Shown: positions 17,755 to 26,433 of the stretch, in pieces
Layout: each line of letters opens with the position of its first letter
Position numbering within the stretch: the first letter of the stretch is position 1
Origin: Flavobacterium psychroterrae
GTDB lineage: Bacteria; Bacteroidota; Bacteroidia; Flavobacteriales; Flavobacteriaceae
DNA length: 64,000 nt
Assembly: GCF_018380615.1 (NCBI RefSeq)
Contig: NZ_JAGYVZ010000008.1
Span: forward strand, 1-64,000
Direction of reading: 5' to 3'
Notes under the pieces: model-generated
What the model was told of the DNA's origin: nothing
The model's input: the letters and a program-made list of their open reading frames with translations, nothing else
Database searches by the model: none
Program-made: the position numbers and the translations under genes

Positions 17755-18606
17755 CTAATTTAACGCACTAACACGTATCACTTTCCTAAACTCAGAAGGA
17801 CTATTCCCTCTCTGTTTCTTAAAGAATTTATTAAAGTGGCTTTCATCCGTAAAACCAAATTCATACGCAATTTCGTTAATACGTTTATCACTAAACTGCA
17901 AACGATGTTCAATCAGTTTCGTTTTATAATTACTGATATATTGCTGCATCGTTTCATTGGCATGTTTTTTAAAATAACGACCTAAATACGTATTCGAAAT
18001 CCCGAAATACTCACTAAGCGATTCCGCTTTAATTCTTTCAGGATAATAAATATTATTCTGAATGTATTGCAGAATATCCATGGCTTTAGCTTCGGTACTA
18101 ATATTTACCTGTTCCGGCAAATATTTCGCAATATTTCGCGCCACAATAATAATTAAGGTATTTACCAATTGCTGAATCAATTCCTTATTATAAACATCCT
18201 TATCCTGACGTTCACGAATAATCGCTTCAACCATCACTTTTACCAGACATTTATCAGCATGATTTTTCAAAATACAACCCGGCTGATGATTCGCATTTTG
18301 CAAAATATATTCTAAACGTTGAATATTCTCATTCTGCAAACTCGAATTTTTCAAATAAATATCATTAAACCTCAAAAAGAAAAACTTCGTTTCCGTTTCA
18401 ATTGTAAAATTATGACAATCCTCAGGGGTCAATAAAAACATATGTCCAGCATCATATTCAAAAATATTTTTGTTGATACACTGTCTTCCCGTTCCGCCCA
18501 AAATATAAACCAATTCAAAGAAATTATGACGATCTCCAACATCCGGATACTCATCCAGAGTTTCAAAAGAAACCGTAAAAGGCTCGTATAAATTTTCTTT
18601 TTTCAT
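17755..18606 (-). CDS. AraC-family transcriptional regulator
   Basis: A 283-residue regulator. An N-terminal cupin-like AraC-binding domain (about 10-140, with FFELVYILGGTGRQCINKN and FDAGHMFLLTPEDCHNF patterns) is followed by a C-terminal AraC double helix-turn-helix (about 180-280, including SEYFGISNTYLGRYFKKH and INEIAYEFGFTDESHFNKFFKK). Start chosen at MKKENLYEPF; the open frame reaches 18804, but that would overlap the divergent aldo-keto reductase. The divergent pair, with 118 bases between starts, suggests it controls the reductase gene. Confidence 0.9.
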   Translation of the reverse strand: MKKENLYEPFTVSFETLDEYPDVGDRHNFFELVYILGGTGRQCINKNIFEYDAGHMFLLTPEDCHNFTIETETKFFFLRFNDIYLKNSSLQNENIQRLEYILQNANHQPGCILKNHADKCLVKVMVEAIIRERQDKDVYNKELIQQLVNTLIIIVARNIAKYLPEQVNISTEAKAMDILQYIQNNIYYPERIKAESLSEYFGISNTYLGRYFKKHANETMQQYISNYKTKLIEHRLQFSDKRINEIAYEFGFTDESHFNKFFKKQRGNSPSEFRKVIRVSALN

Positions 18607-18724
18607 AATATACTTTATTAATTCGGCTACAAATTTACATAAAAAAGACAAATATATACAAGTTAACAGTCTTAAAAATGGTATAATTTTGCCAAACAAT
18701 TTTAAAGCATCAAAATACAACATT

Positions 18725-19711
18725 ATGGAATATAGAAAATTAGGAAACACTGAACTTGAATTATCAACTATTACATACGGCGCATTTGCCATTGGAGGAA
18801 ACATGTGGGGCGGAAACGAAAAGAAAGATTCAATCGATTCAATTCACGCTTCAATCGATCATAGCGTGACCACAATTGACACTGCTCCTTTCTACGGATT
18901 TGGTTTAAGCGAAGAAATGATTGGCGAAGCTTTAAAATCACAAGACCGATCAAAAGTTCAATTGTTAACCAAATTTGGCTTGGTTTGCGACGGAAGCAAC
19001 CAAGGAAAAGGAGAATTTTTCTTTAATGCAGAAGAAAACGGAAAAGAAATACCAGTTTACAAATACGCTTCAAAAAGCAACATCATCAAAGAAGTTGAAA
19101 ACAGTTTAAAACGCCTTCAAACCGATTATATCGACTTATTACAAATTCACTGGCCAGACGCTACAACGCCAATTCACGAAACAATGGAAGCCCTTGAAAC
19201 CTTAATTAAACAAGGAAAAATAAGAGCAGCCGGGGTAAGTAATTATAGTCTTTCGCAACTTCAGGAAGCACAAAAAACGATTCAATTGGCATCCAACCAG
19301 GTTCCGTATAGCATGTTGAATCGTAGTATTGAAGCTGAAGTAATTCCATACACAACCGCAGAAAACATCGGAATCATTGCTTACAGTCCAATGGAAAGAG
19401 GATTACTAACCGGAAAATATTTCACAGATAGTAAGCTAAAAGAAAACGATCACAGGAACGGTTACTTCGGTCAATTTGATCTTCAAAAAGTAAAAACTTT
19501 AGTCGAAGAATTAAGTTCATTGGCAAACGCAAAACACATTTCAATCTCACAATTAGTATTGCGCTGGACCACTTTACAAAAAGGAATCGCAATTGTTTTG
19601 GCCGGAGCAAGAAACGCAGAACAAGCGATTTCAAACGCAAAAACAATGGATTTTGACTTATCCCTTTCAGAATTAGATTTTATCAATCAGGCTATTTCAA
19701 AATTAAAATAA
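18725..19711 (+). CDS. Aldo/keto reductase
   Basis: A 328-residue (beta/alpha)8-barrel oxidoreductase using NADPH. The catalytic tetrad is visible as Asp in TIDTAPFYG (about 47), Tyr in the same block (about 52), Lys in LLTKFG (about 80) and His in LLQIHWPD (about 128). The cofactor-binding C terminus has SQLVLRWTTLQKGIAIVLAGARNAEQ. The start is the Met of MEYRKLGNTELELS; an upstream in-frame Met at 18689 is unlikely because it sits in the regulator's promoter region. It reduces an aldehyde, ketone or sugar that the sequence does not identify. Probably regulated by the divergent AraC protein. Confidence 0.92.
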   Translation: MEYRKLGNTELELSTITYGAFAIGGNMWGGNEKKDSIDSIHASIDHSVTTIDTAPFYGFGLSEEMIGEALKSQDRSKVQLLTKFGLVCDGSNQGKGEFFFNAEENGKEIPVYKYASKSNIIKEVENSLKRLQTDYIDLLQIHWPDATTPIHETMEALETLIKQGKIRAAGVSNYSLSQLQEAQKTIQLASNQVPYSMLNRSIEAEVIPYTTAENIGIIAYSPMERGLLTGKYFTDSKLKENDHRNGYFGQFDLQKVKTLVEELSSLANAKHISISQLVLRWTTLQKGIAIVLAGARNAEQAISNAKTMDFDLSLSELDFINQAISKLK

Positions 19712-19719
19712 ATAATATT

Positions 19720-19855
19720 TAAACATATAGAAACATAGCCAATGGAAATGTAGAAAGGCTTTTCACTTTATCTAAATACACATAGCTATGTGAAGAAACT
19801 AGTTTCTTTTTGCATTCTCCAAGGACAAAGTAAAACCTATGTTTCTATGTGTTTA
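19720..19855. repeat. MITE-like palindromic repeat, copy 1
   Basis: About 136 bp, bounded by near-perfect inverted ends (TAAACAYATAGAAACATAG and CTATGTTTCTATGTGTTTA). Internal palindromes are CACATAGCTATGTG and GAAACTAGTTTC. Three relatives are at 28964, 29624 and 36521. The rest of the gap up to 20009 carries another flavobacterial repeat (GTGTCCCTCCGGGTCGGGC) flanked by AT-rich dyads. Confidence 0.8.
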
Positions 19856-20009
19856 AAAAATTACACTCAACAATAATAAGAATTTGGGTGTGTCCCTCCG
19901 GGTCGGGCTATTCGTTACAATCTTTTTTATAAATAGAAAAAATTTATAAAAAAGGATTTTCACTTCTATCCCTCACACAAACCCACGAATCCACAAGAAC
20001 ATTTACATT

Positions 20010-20615
20010 ATGAAGAAAATATTTATCATCAACGGAAGTCAAAATTTCGCTCATTCAGGCGGAAAATTCAATGAAACCGTTACCAATTGGACAATCGAAT
20101 ACTTAACAAACAGCAAGCAATTCGAAATAAAAACAACCGACATAAAACAAGATTTTGATCTCGACGAAGAAGTCGAAAAATTCGTTTGGGCAGATGTAAT
20201 AGTGTATCATACACCAGTTTGGTGGTTTCAATTACCAAACCAATTCAAAAAATACATCGACGACGTTTTCACAGCCGGACACAACAAAGGAATTTATAGA
20301 AGCGACGGTAGAACCAGAACAAATCCGGACATCAATTACGGAACCGGCGGACAATTATACGGACGAAAATACATGCTTACCACAAGTTGGAATGCACCCG
20401 CAACAGCCTTTACACTTCCGGGAGAATTCTTCGAAGAAACATCTGTAGATGACGGAGCTATGTTTGGCTTTCATAAAATGAATAAATTTACAGGAATGGA
20501 AAAACTGGACGGTTTTCATTTTCATGATGTTGAAAAAGGCGCTACTGCAGAAAATATCGATATCTTTAAGAAAAACTATACCAGACATTTAGAACAAACC
20601 TTTAAAACTTTATAA
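20010..20615 (+). CDS. mdaB: NAD(P)H quinone oxidoreductase, MdaB-like
   Basis: A 201-residue flavodoxin-fold protein of the MdaB family. The FAD/FMN-binding start is MKKIFIINGSQNFAHSGGKFNET. VIVYHTPVWWFQLPNQFKKYIDDVF follows near 70-95, and the family motif GGQLYGRKYMLTTSWNAP near 115-130. It catalyses two-electron reduction of quinones by NAD(P)H in the cytosol, avoiding semiquinone radicals. The next gene, two bases after the stop, is a YgiN-type quinol monooxygenase-like protein. The same pair is adjacent in E. coli, where the two are thought to form a quinone redox cycle. Confidence 0.88.
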   Translation: MKKIFIINGSQNFAHSGGKFNETVTNWTIEYLTNSKQFEIKTTDIKQDFDLDEEVEKFVWADVIVYHTPVWWFQLPNQFKKYIDDVFTAGHNKGIYRSDGRTRTNPDINYGTGGQLYGRKYMLTTSWNAPATAFTLPGEFFEETSVDDGAMFGFHKMNKFTGMEKLDGFHFHDVEKGATAENIDIFKKNYTRHLEQTFKTL

Positions 20616-20617
20616 TT

Positions 20618-20896
20618 ATGATCTCAATTACAGCAATATTCAAAAGCAAACCAGAAAATAAAGAACAACTACAAAGCATGTTGAATCATTTGGTTACCGA
20701 AACCAGAAAAGAAGCTGCTTGCGTGCGTTATGACCTTCACGCATCTGAAAATATTTTCATTATCTGGGAAGAATGGAAAGATCAGCCAGGCCTTGACATC
20801 CATAACAATCAGCCTTATTTACTTGATTTCATTGCAAAAAGCAAAAGTTTAGTTGCTTCACCCATTCAGGTTTATAAAACGGCACAAATACTGTAA
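20618..20896 (+). CDS. ygiN: Putative quinol monooxygenase (YgiN/ABM domain)
   Basis: A 92-residue single antibiotic-biosynthesis-monooxygenase (ABM) domain with the ferredoxin-like core of the family: ISITAIFKSKPENKEQLQ, then ETRKEAACVRYDLH, then IFIIWEEWKD and a C-terminal SPIQVYK strand. The His in YDLHAS and the Trp-Glu block match YgiN-like proteins, which act on quinols as dimers. It starts two bases after mdaB and is surely co-transcribed with it. Confidence 0.85.
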   Translation: MISITAIFKSKPENKEQLQSMLNHLVTETRKEAACVRYDLHASENIFIIWEEWKDQPGLDIHNNQPYLLDFIAKSKSLVASPIQVYKTAQIL

Positions 20897-20984
20897 TTTT
20901 TTTCGCCACGAATTTCACGAATTTATCCGTATTCTTGAGGGAACAAAATTAGTGCGAATTCGTGAAATTTGTGGCAGAAAACTT

Positions 20985-21692
20985 TTACTTGATTCCGCCA
21001 AAAGCACCAAAACACATATTCTTGTGTAAAATTTCAACACTTTTAAAACCCACTTTCTTCATCAAATCTAGTTGGTAATTCATTGATCTTGGTGTGTCTT
21101 CTTTCTCCACATAATCCAACATTTTCTTGCGGTATTCTGCACCTCCAATTCCTTCCAAATAATCACCGTAACGCTGCCAGGTATATTCATTCAACAATTC
21201 AGTATCCTGAGTAATCAAATCCGAAATCATAAAACATCCACCCGGTTTTAATAATTTAAAAATCTTAATAAAAGTTGTTTCCCAATCCTGATCATCACGC
21301 AAATGATGCAAAACGGCTCCAGCCAAAATAATATCAAAATGACTTTTCGGTAAATCAACTTCTCGAATATCACCATGCTTCACTTCTACCCTTCCGTTTG
21401 TTGCTGCCGAAACTCTTTCAAAAGCTCTGTCCAACATCGGCAAACTCAAATCCACTAGAGTACTATTCAAATTCGGTACTTTAGACAACATTTTCAAAGT
21501 ATAATTTCCCGCTCCGCAACCAATATCCAAAACTTTTTTGGCATCAGGAACAATTCTTTTTGAAGCTTCGGTGATTAATTCTAAAGAGATCGTCGCATCA
21601 ATTGTCGCAACTTGTCCTGTTTCTAAATTCGAAAATCGTTCGACATCATTATCAAAACGTTCTCTAATTTCTGCAATAGTTGATTTTTTCAT
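20985..21692 (-). CDS. Class I SAM-dependent methyltransferase
   Basis: A 235-residue Rossmann-fold methyltransferase. Motif I is VLDIGCGAGNYTLKML (about residues 62-77), a second acidic loop is LVDLSLPMLDRA, and DIILAGAVLHHL with the post-motif LKPGGCFMISDL completes the set. The substrate is not evident. Start chosen at MKKSTIAEIRERFD; nine further in-frame codons upstream lie in a poly-T-like tract. It is divergent from the LysR regulator at 22001 across about 300 bases of nested palindromes, so regulation by that protein is plausible. Confidence 0.9.
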   Translation of the reverse strand: MKKSTIAEIRERFDNDVERFSNLETGQVATIDATISLELITEASKRIVPDAKKVLDIGCGAGNYTLKMLSKVPNLNSTLVDLSLPMLDRAFERVSAATNGRVEVKHGDIREVDLPKSHFDIILAGAVLHHLRDDQDWETTFIKIFKLLKPGGCFMISDLITQDTELLNEYTWQRYGDYLEGIGGAEYRKKMLDYVEKEDTPRSMNYQLDLMKKVGFKSVEILHKNMCFGAFGGIK

Positions 21693-21719
21693 AGTTTTTT
21701 GTTTTTTTTTATGGCACAC

Positions 21720-21935
21720 GGATGACGCTGGTTAAACGGGTTTGCACGGATTTTATTTTTTTTTTGCCACAGATTAAATGATTTAAATGATTTTAAAATT
21801 CATTTTGATTATGAAAAAATAATCTGTGTAAATCTTTTTAATCTGTGGCAAAACTTTTTCGTTTACAAAAAAATAAAATCCGTGCAAACCCGTTCAAATC
21901 CGTAAAACCCGTGGCCCATATATTTTTTATCAAAA
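21720..21935. repeat. Nested inverted-repeat spacer
   Basis: Two shells of inverted repeat are visible. The outer arms are built on GGGTTTGCACGGATTTTAT and its complement. The inner arms are TTTTGCCACAGATTAAA and TTTAATCTGTGGCAAAA. Similar words (cACAGATTAA, GTGCAAATCCG) recur at other gene ends in the window. Confidence 0.6.
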
Positions 21936-22000
21936 TTACCACTTTGATATATACTTCAAAAATACTTATTTTGTCAATTATTAATACTTAATAGGTATTT

Positions 22001-22885
22001 ATGGAATTACGTCATCTTAAATATTTTTTGGCTGTAGCCGAAGAATTAAACTTTACCAAAGCCGCTGAGAAACTTTTCATCTCTCAACCTCCTTTGAGCC
22101 GACAAATCATCGAACTCGAAAACGAAATTCAGGCGAAACTTTTCATCCGAAACAATAAAAAAGTCGAACTAACCGAAGCCGGAAAGTATTTCGAAAAAGA
22201 AGTGACAGCACTTTTGCAGAACCTCGAACGCATTTCCGTGAAAACGAAAAAAATAGCCGAGAATGTTTCCGGCGAGTTCAGAATCGCGTACATCAGTTCT
22301 ATTTATTCATCTGTTATATCAGATTTGATTAAACATTTGAAAACAGAATTTCCATACGTTAATTTCAAACTTTTTGAAGTTTCTACAACTAAACAAATAG
22401 ACGCTCTTGAACAAGGCAAAATTGATTTAGGAATTATCCGCTCGCCTATAAAATCTCCTAAAATAAAATCGCAATTGTGGTTTCAGGACGGATTTTCGGT
22501 AGTTTATAATAAGAGTTTAATCCAGATTAATTCCGAGAAAGAAATCCCGAATCTAAAAGACGAAACTTTTGTATTCTTCAATAAAGATTACGCACCGCAT
22601 TATCATGAAGTTCTGTTAGAATTATGCGCCTTTTATGGCTTTACGCCAAGAGTAGTTCACGAATCCAACAATATCAATTCAATTGTACAATTAGTAAAAA
22701 ACGGTTTAGGAATTTCGATTGTTCCGTCCAATATTGCCAAGAATAATCAAGATCCGGAAATTGGTTTTATCGAATTAAAAAAAGTTAATTTATTCACCGA
22801 TGTTTCATTAATTACTTCAAAAGAAGACGAATCTGAAATTACAAAATCGGCTGTAGATTTTCTATTGCATTTTTCTAAGAAATAA
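22001..22885 (+). CDS. LysR-family transcriptional regulator
   Basis: A 294-residue regulator. The N-terminal winged helix-turn-helix (residues 1-60) has the textbook MELRHLKYFLAVAEELNFTKAAEKLFISQPPLSRQI pattern. A linker helix follows, then a periplasmic-binding-like effector domain (about 90-290, FRIAYISSIYSSV, GKIDLGIIRSP, VKNGLGISIVPS). The effector is unknown. It is divergent from the methyltransferase gene, the classic arrangement for a LysR protein controlling its neighbour. Confidence 0.93.
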   Translation: MELRHLKYFLAVAEELNFTKAAEKLFISQPPLSRQIIELENEIQAKLFIRNNKKVELTEAGKYFEKEVTALLQNLERISVKTKKIAENVSGEFRIAYISSIYSSVISDLIKHLKTEFPYVNFKLFEVSTTKQIDALEQGKIDLGIIRSPIKSPKIKSQLWFQDGFSVVYNKSLIQINSEKEIPNLKDETFVFFNKDYAPHYHEVLLELCAFYGFTPRVVHESNNINSIVQLVKNGLGISIVPSNIAKNNQDPEIGFIELKKVNLFTDVSLITSKEDESEITKSAVDFLLHFSKK

Positions 22886-23347
22886 AAAGTTTGCCACTAA
22901 TTTCGGGAATTTTCACGAATTAATTTAAAACGATGGAAATCCGTAAAAGTTAATCATAAGAAGTATTTAAATTGCATGCTTTAAAATAATCGCGCGAAAT
23001 CGCAGAGGCGCAAATTTTTTATATAAGTATTGATTATGCACAGTTCATTTCGACCGAAGGGAGAATCACGCGTAACTCTACAAAGATTGACGACATACGA
23101 TACGGATCTTCTAGTGTGATTTCTCGTTCCTCGAAATGACAAAAATGAGAATAAATCATCTGTGTAATCAGCTTAAATCTTATAAAATCTGCGTGAAACA
23201 AAAAACTTTGCGCCTCTGCGACTTTGCGAGATTAATTAAAATTCGTGGCAAAAAAGTTACAATTTATCACATAGAAATCCCTTGAAAAGAACCAACTTTT
23301 AAATACCTTAGCAGATTATTACATTACCTAAATAAAATCAATAAAAA
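22886..23347. repeat. Intergenic block of palindromic repeats
   Basis: A gap of about 460 bases without genes. An inverted pair of 15 bases lies at 23000-23014 (TCGCAGAGGCGCAAA) and 23207-23221. Between them, at about 23040-23146, sits a REP-like unit with arms of the type CATTTCGACCGAAGGGAGAA and TTCTCGTTCCTCGAAATGAC. A relative occurs at 43722-43832. Confidence 0.65.
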
Positions 23348-24625
23348 ATGGCAGAACAATCTTCAATTCAGTGTCCAAATTGCGGAACAACTATCGATGT
23401 AAATGACATTTTAAAACATCAGTTAGAAGATAATATTCGTAAAGAATACCAACAAAAAGCCAATGCTCAAAGTCGGGAATTAGAACTTAAAAATGAGCAA
23501 TTTGAGAAAGCTAAATCAGAATTTGAAGCCAAAAAGAAACAAGAAAATGAACTTTTTGCAGAACGTTTAGAGCGTGAGAAAAAGGTTGCCGAGAAAGAAA
23601 TTACCGAAAAGTTAAAAACCAAACTCGACGAAGAAAATAAAGATCGCTTGCTTTCGATGGAAAAAGAACTTTCTGAGAAATCTGAGAAACTTCGTGAACT
23701 TAATAAAATGACAGGCGAAATTGCAAAATTACAGCGTGAAAAACTGGAAATGAAAGAAGCAATCGAAGCCGAAGCCCAAAAACAATTAAATGCAACTTTG
23801 GTTCTGGAACGTGATAAAATCCGTAAACAGGAAGAAGAAAAAAACGAGCTAAAAATAAAAGAATACCAAAAGCAATCTGATGATCAAAAAAAGCTGATCG
23901 AAGAAATGAAACGCAAGCAGGAACAAGGTTCTATGCAATTGCAAGGTGAAGTTATGGAATTAGCGATCGAAGAATGGCTAGCCAATAATTTTCCACTTGA
24001 TAGTATTGATGAAGTCAAAAAAGGCGCTAATGGTGCCGATTGTCTGCAGATTGTAAATACCCGTGAATTACAAAATTGTGGTTCAATTTATTACGAAAGC
24101 AAGCGTACAAAAGCTTTTCAGCCCGCATGGATTGAGAAATTCAAAAATGACATTAGAACGAAAAGAGCCAATATTGGTGTTTTAGTTACCGAAGTTATGC
24201 CAGCCGGAATGGACCGAATGGGAATGCGCGACGGAATCTGGATTTGTACTTATGAAGAATTTAAAGGCTTGAGCGCGGTTTTGCGTCAATCGTTAATTCA
24301 GGTAAGTCAGGCTGTTCAGGCGCAGGAAAACAAAGGCGATAAAATGTCAATGTTGTATGATTTTTTAACGAGCAACGAATTCCGTTTACAAATTGAAGGA
24401 ATTGTAGAAGGCTTTACGCAAATGCAAGGAGATCTTGATTCTGAAAAAAGAGCCATGCAGCGTATCTGGAAACAACGCGAAAAACAAATTGAAAAAGTAG
24501 TGCATAACACTTTAGGAATGTACGGATCTATTCGTGGTATTGCCGGAAATGCAGTTCAAACGGTTAGAGCTTTGGAACTTGATTTTATTGAAGACGATAA
24601 AGAAGATCCTAAGGAATTGGAATAA
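23348..24625 (+). CDS. DUF2130 domain protein
   Basis: A 425-residue protein. Residues 1-20 contain a CPNCG zinc-knuckle half (QCPNCGTTID). Residues about 25-200 form a long charged coiled coil rich in Lys, Glu and Gln. Residues about 205-400 are the DUF2130 domain (LQGEVMELAIEEWLA, KGANGADCLQIV, YYESKRTKAFQPAWIEKFKNDIR, VLVTEVMPAGMDRMG). The domain has a restriction-endonuclease-like look (E--E----, D, E-K), similar in spirit to RmuC, but the function is unknown. Standing alone between repeat-rich gaps, it is likely monocistronic. Confidence 0.85.
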   Translation: MAEQSSIQCPNCGTTIDVNDILKHQLEDNIRKEYQQKANAQSRELELKNEQFEKAKSEFEAKKKQENELFAERLEREKKVAEKEITEKLKTKLDEENKDRLLSMEKELSEKSEKLRELNKMTGEIAKLQREKLEMKEAIEAEAQKQLNATLVLERDKIRKQEEEKNELKIKEYQKQSDDQKKLIEEMKRKQEQGSMQLQGEVMELAIEEWLANNFPLDSIDEVKKGANGADCLQIVNTRELQNCGSIYYESKRTKAFQPAWIEKFKNDIRTKRANIGVLVTEVMPAGMDRMGMRDGIWICTYEEFKGLSAVLRQSLIQVSQAVQAQENKGDKMSMLYDFLTSNEFRLQIEGIVEGFTQMQGDLDSEKRAMQRIWKQREKQIEKVVHNTLGMYGSIRGIAGNAVQTVRALELDFIEDDKEDPKELE

Positions 24626-24787
24626 CAATACGAAAATGGCACGCGGATGAAACGGATTCGCTTAGCGAAAACGCGGATTTACACGGATTTTTTATTATTC
24701 ATGTTTTTAAAGTTGATTGTAATCTATTAAACATAAATGACTACAAATCGTACTTAAACTTTGAACAAACATAATTCTGTCTAAAAA

Positions 24788-24813
24788 AAGGCTTCAATTA
24801 ATTTCGAAGCCTT
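24788..24813. terminator. Bidirectional hairpin terminator
   Basis: Stem AAGGCTTC / GAAGCCTT with a 10-base loop. On the minus strand it is followed by a run of seven T, ending the META lipoprotein transcript. On the plus strand it is followed by TTCATTTTC, giving a weaker stop for the DUF2130 gene. Confidence 0.8.
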
Positions 24814-24843
24814 TTCATTTTCAATTTCATTTTCCTTTTTCAA

Positions 24844-25275
24844 TTACCCTTTTTTGAAAGACATTGTCAATCCAAACTGGTTAGAAAGGAATAGTTTATT
24901 ATCCTTTATGGAATAACCCGAATTCGTTCTTAACAGCTGTAAAAACTCGACTTCTTTTTTTGCATCACATTTTTTAGTTTCTGAAGTAAGATTCAAAAAC
25001 TGAATTTGTTGCTCTCCTTTTGAAAGCAAATTTCCTTTGATTGCATTACATCCTGTTGAACCGGAAAAAGCAGAAGAATTCATTACGATTTTTGGAAGAG
25101 TAGAAAAATCCTTTTCAGTAACCAATTTTCCGTTTAAATTCTCTAAAACCCAGGTTTGCTGTAATTTTTTTTCAATTGATGGTTCGTTAGTCGAAGCTGT
25201 AGAACTCTTGTCTTTAGCAGATTTACAACTGCAAGCCAATGAAACTACAATAAATAGCATTAAAATCCTTTTCAT
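24844..25275 (-). CDS. META-domain lipoprotein (HslJ-like)
   Basis: A 143-residue predicted lipoprotein. The signal peptide MKRILMLFIVVSLACSC has a lipobox ending at a Cys near residue 15-17, followed by a charged linker. The META/HslJ domain covers about 38-143: TWVLENLNGKLVTE, then the characteristic GSTGCNAIKGNLL and the C-terminal DNKLFLSNQFGLTMSFKK. HslJ-type proteins are outer-membrane-associated and linked to heat shock or novobiocin resistance in E. coli; the role here is unknown. A second, larger META protein is encoded just upstream on the same strand. Confidence 0.88.
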   Translation of the reverse strand: MKRILMLFIVVSLACSCKSAKDKSSTASTNEPSIEKKLQQTWVLENLNGKLVTEKDFSTLPKIVMNSSAFSGSTGCNAIKGNLLSKGEQQIQFLNLTSETKKCDAKKEVEFLQLLRTNSGYSIKDNKLFLSNQFGLTMSFKKG

Positions 25276-25383
25276 GTAAAATATTTTTATAAGTTTTATT
25301 TTACAAAAATATTCTTGTGCTAAAAGATATTCTAATGCTAAAAGTTATTTTTAAAACAGTTTAAGACATTTTAAATTCGATAA

Positions 25384-26166
25384 TTAGTCTACTTTCTTAA
25401 AAACCAAAATCTTTCCGGACGGATTCGAAAGCGTTAGTCGGTTATCACCAATGGAATAAGTCGTTATACTTTGAAGTGCTTTTGTAAACTCCCCTTCTTT
25501 ATTACCAGGCGCACAAGCCATTCTGGTTGAGATAACCTGAGAAAATCGGAGTAGATCTTTTTCGTAAAAAATATTGCCACTAATTGCATTACAACCTCCG
25601 TAACCCATAAACTTATTTTCGGCAGAGTTAATTTCTATTCTGGGAAGCTCTTTTTGAAAATCGGTTATAAAAACTTTGAATCCGTTTAGTTCTTCTAAAA
25701 CCCAAATATCATGTAAACGATAATCAGTATTATAATTACCACATCCGGTTAATTTTTTAAATTCAAGTTCTGAATTATTTTTTATTTCAATTGAAACTTT
25801 ATAAGGTGAAATTGCTCCGGACATAGAATTCTGACATTCTAATTGCTGAATTGAAATCGTTGCACTCGATGTTTCATTACTTAATTTGTACATTTTTACG
25901 TTAGCATCCATCGCTTTTATAGGCTCACTTGCCTGAAAAACAAGTTTTTCTTTCCCGGGAATTAATGAGGTAAACTCGGTATTTTCATTTCCCATTTTCA
26001 ATGCCCAAAAAGGTTCGTTTCCGGTTGCTGTGAGATAATATTTCATTTGATCTTCCTGAGTTCCGTATTCAGAAGTCGTTCCACTTACTTCATGATTTTT
26101 GCCTGCTGTAGATTTACAACCTATTGTCAAAGACAATAATAGCAATATTGAAAGTATATTTTTCAT
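25384..26166 (-). CDS. COG3650/META two-domain lipoprotein
   Basis: A 260-residue lipoprotein. The start MKNILSILLLLSLTIGC ends in a lipobox Cys; the open frame has eleven more codons upstream that would spoil the signal peptide. An N-terminal domain (about 40-150: YYLTATGNEPFWALKMGN, IQQLECQNSMSGAISPYKVSI) matches the COG3650 group of membrane proteins. A C-terminal META domain (about 160-260: IWVLEELNGFKVFI, GYGGCNAISGNI, GDNRLTLSNPSGKILVFKK) follows. It shares its second half with the neighbouring lipoprotein, so the pair probably arose by duplication. Confidence 0.85.
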   Translation of the reverse strand: MKNILSILLLLSLTIGCKSTAGKNHEVSGTTSEYGTQEDQMKYYLTATGNEPFWALKMGNENTEFTSLIPGKEKLVFQASEPIKAMDANVKMYKLSNETSSATISIQQLECQNSMSGAISPYKVSIEIKNNSELEFKKLTGCGNYNTDYRLHDIWVLEELNGFKVFITDFQKELPRIEINSAENKFMGYGGCNAISGNIFYEKDLLRFSQVISTRMACAPGNKEGEFTKALQSITTYSIGDNRLTLSNPSGKILVFKKVD

Positions 26167-26384
26167 AAGATTTCTATTAAGAATATTCTTTTTTAACAAA
26201 ACATATATAAAATTCTTATGAAATTACGACATTTTTTTGAGATTTTTATTTAGAATCTTTTCAAATTTAAAATATTTTCCGTGTCTTCAATTCTTCACAA
26301 ACCCAAAGTACGTAGACTTTTATGATAAAATACGTAATTCTAAAACTTATCTAAAGATTAAAAATAATTTATTTACGTATTTTA

Positions 26385-26407
26385 ATAAGTATAAATACTT
26401 ATATTTG
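26385..26407 (+). promoter_or_regulatory. nirB promoter: palindromic operator overlapping -7 box
   Basis: ATAAGTAT-AA-ATACTTAT (26385-26402) is a perfect 8+2+8 palindrome. Its right arm runs into TATATTTG (26400-26407), a good match to the Bacteroidota -7 element TAnnTTTG, 27 bases before the nirB start. The same arrangement precedes nasA and moeA. Confidence 0.65.
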
Positions 26408-26433
26408 CGTAGTAATACTTAATTAAAGAAATC

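Noticed and set aside
18607..18804. Longer start of the AraC regulator
   Set aside because: It would overlap the divergent aldo-keto reductase and its promoter; homology to AraC proteins begins at MKKENLYEPF.
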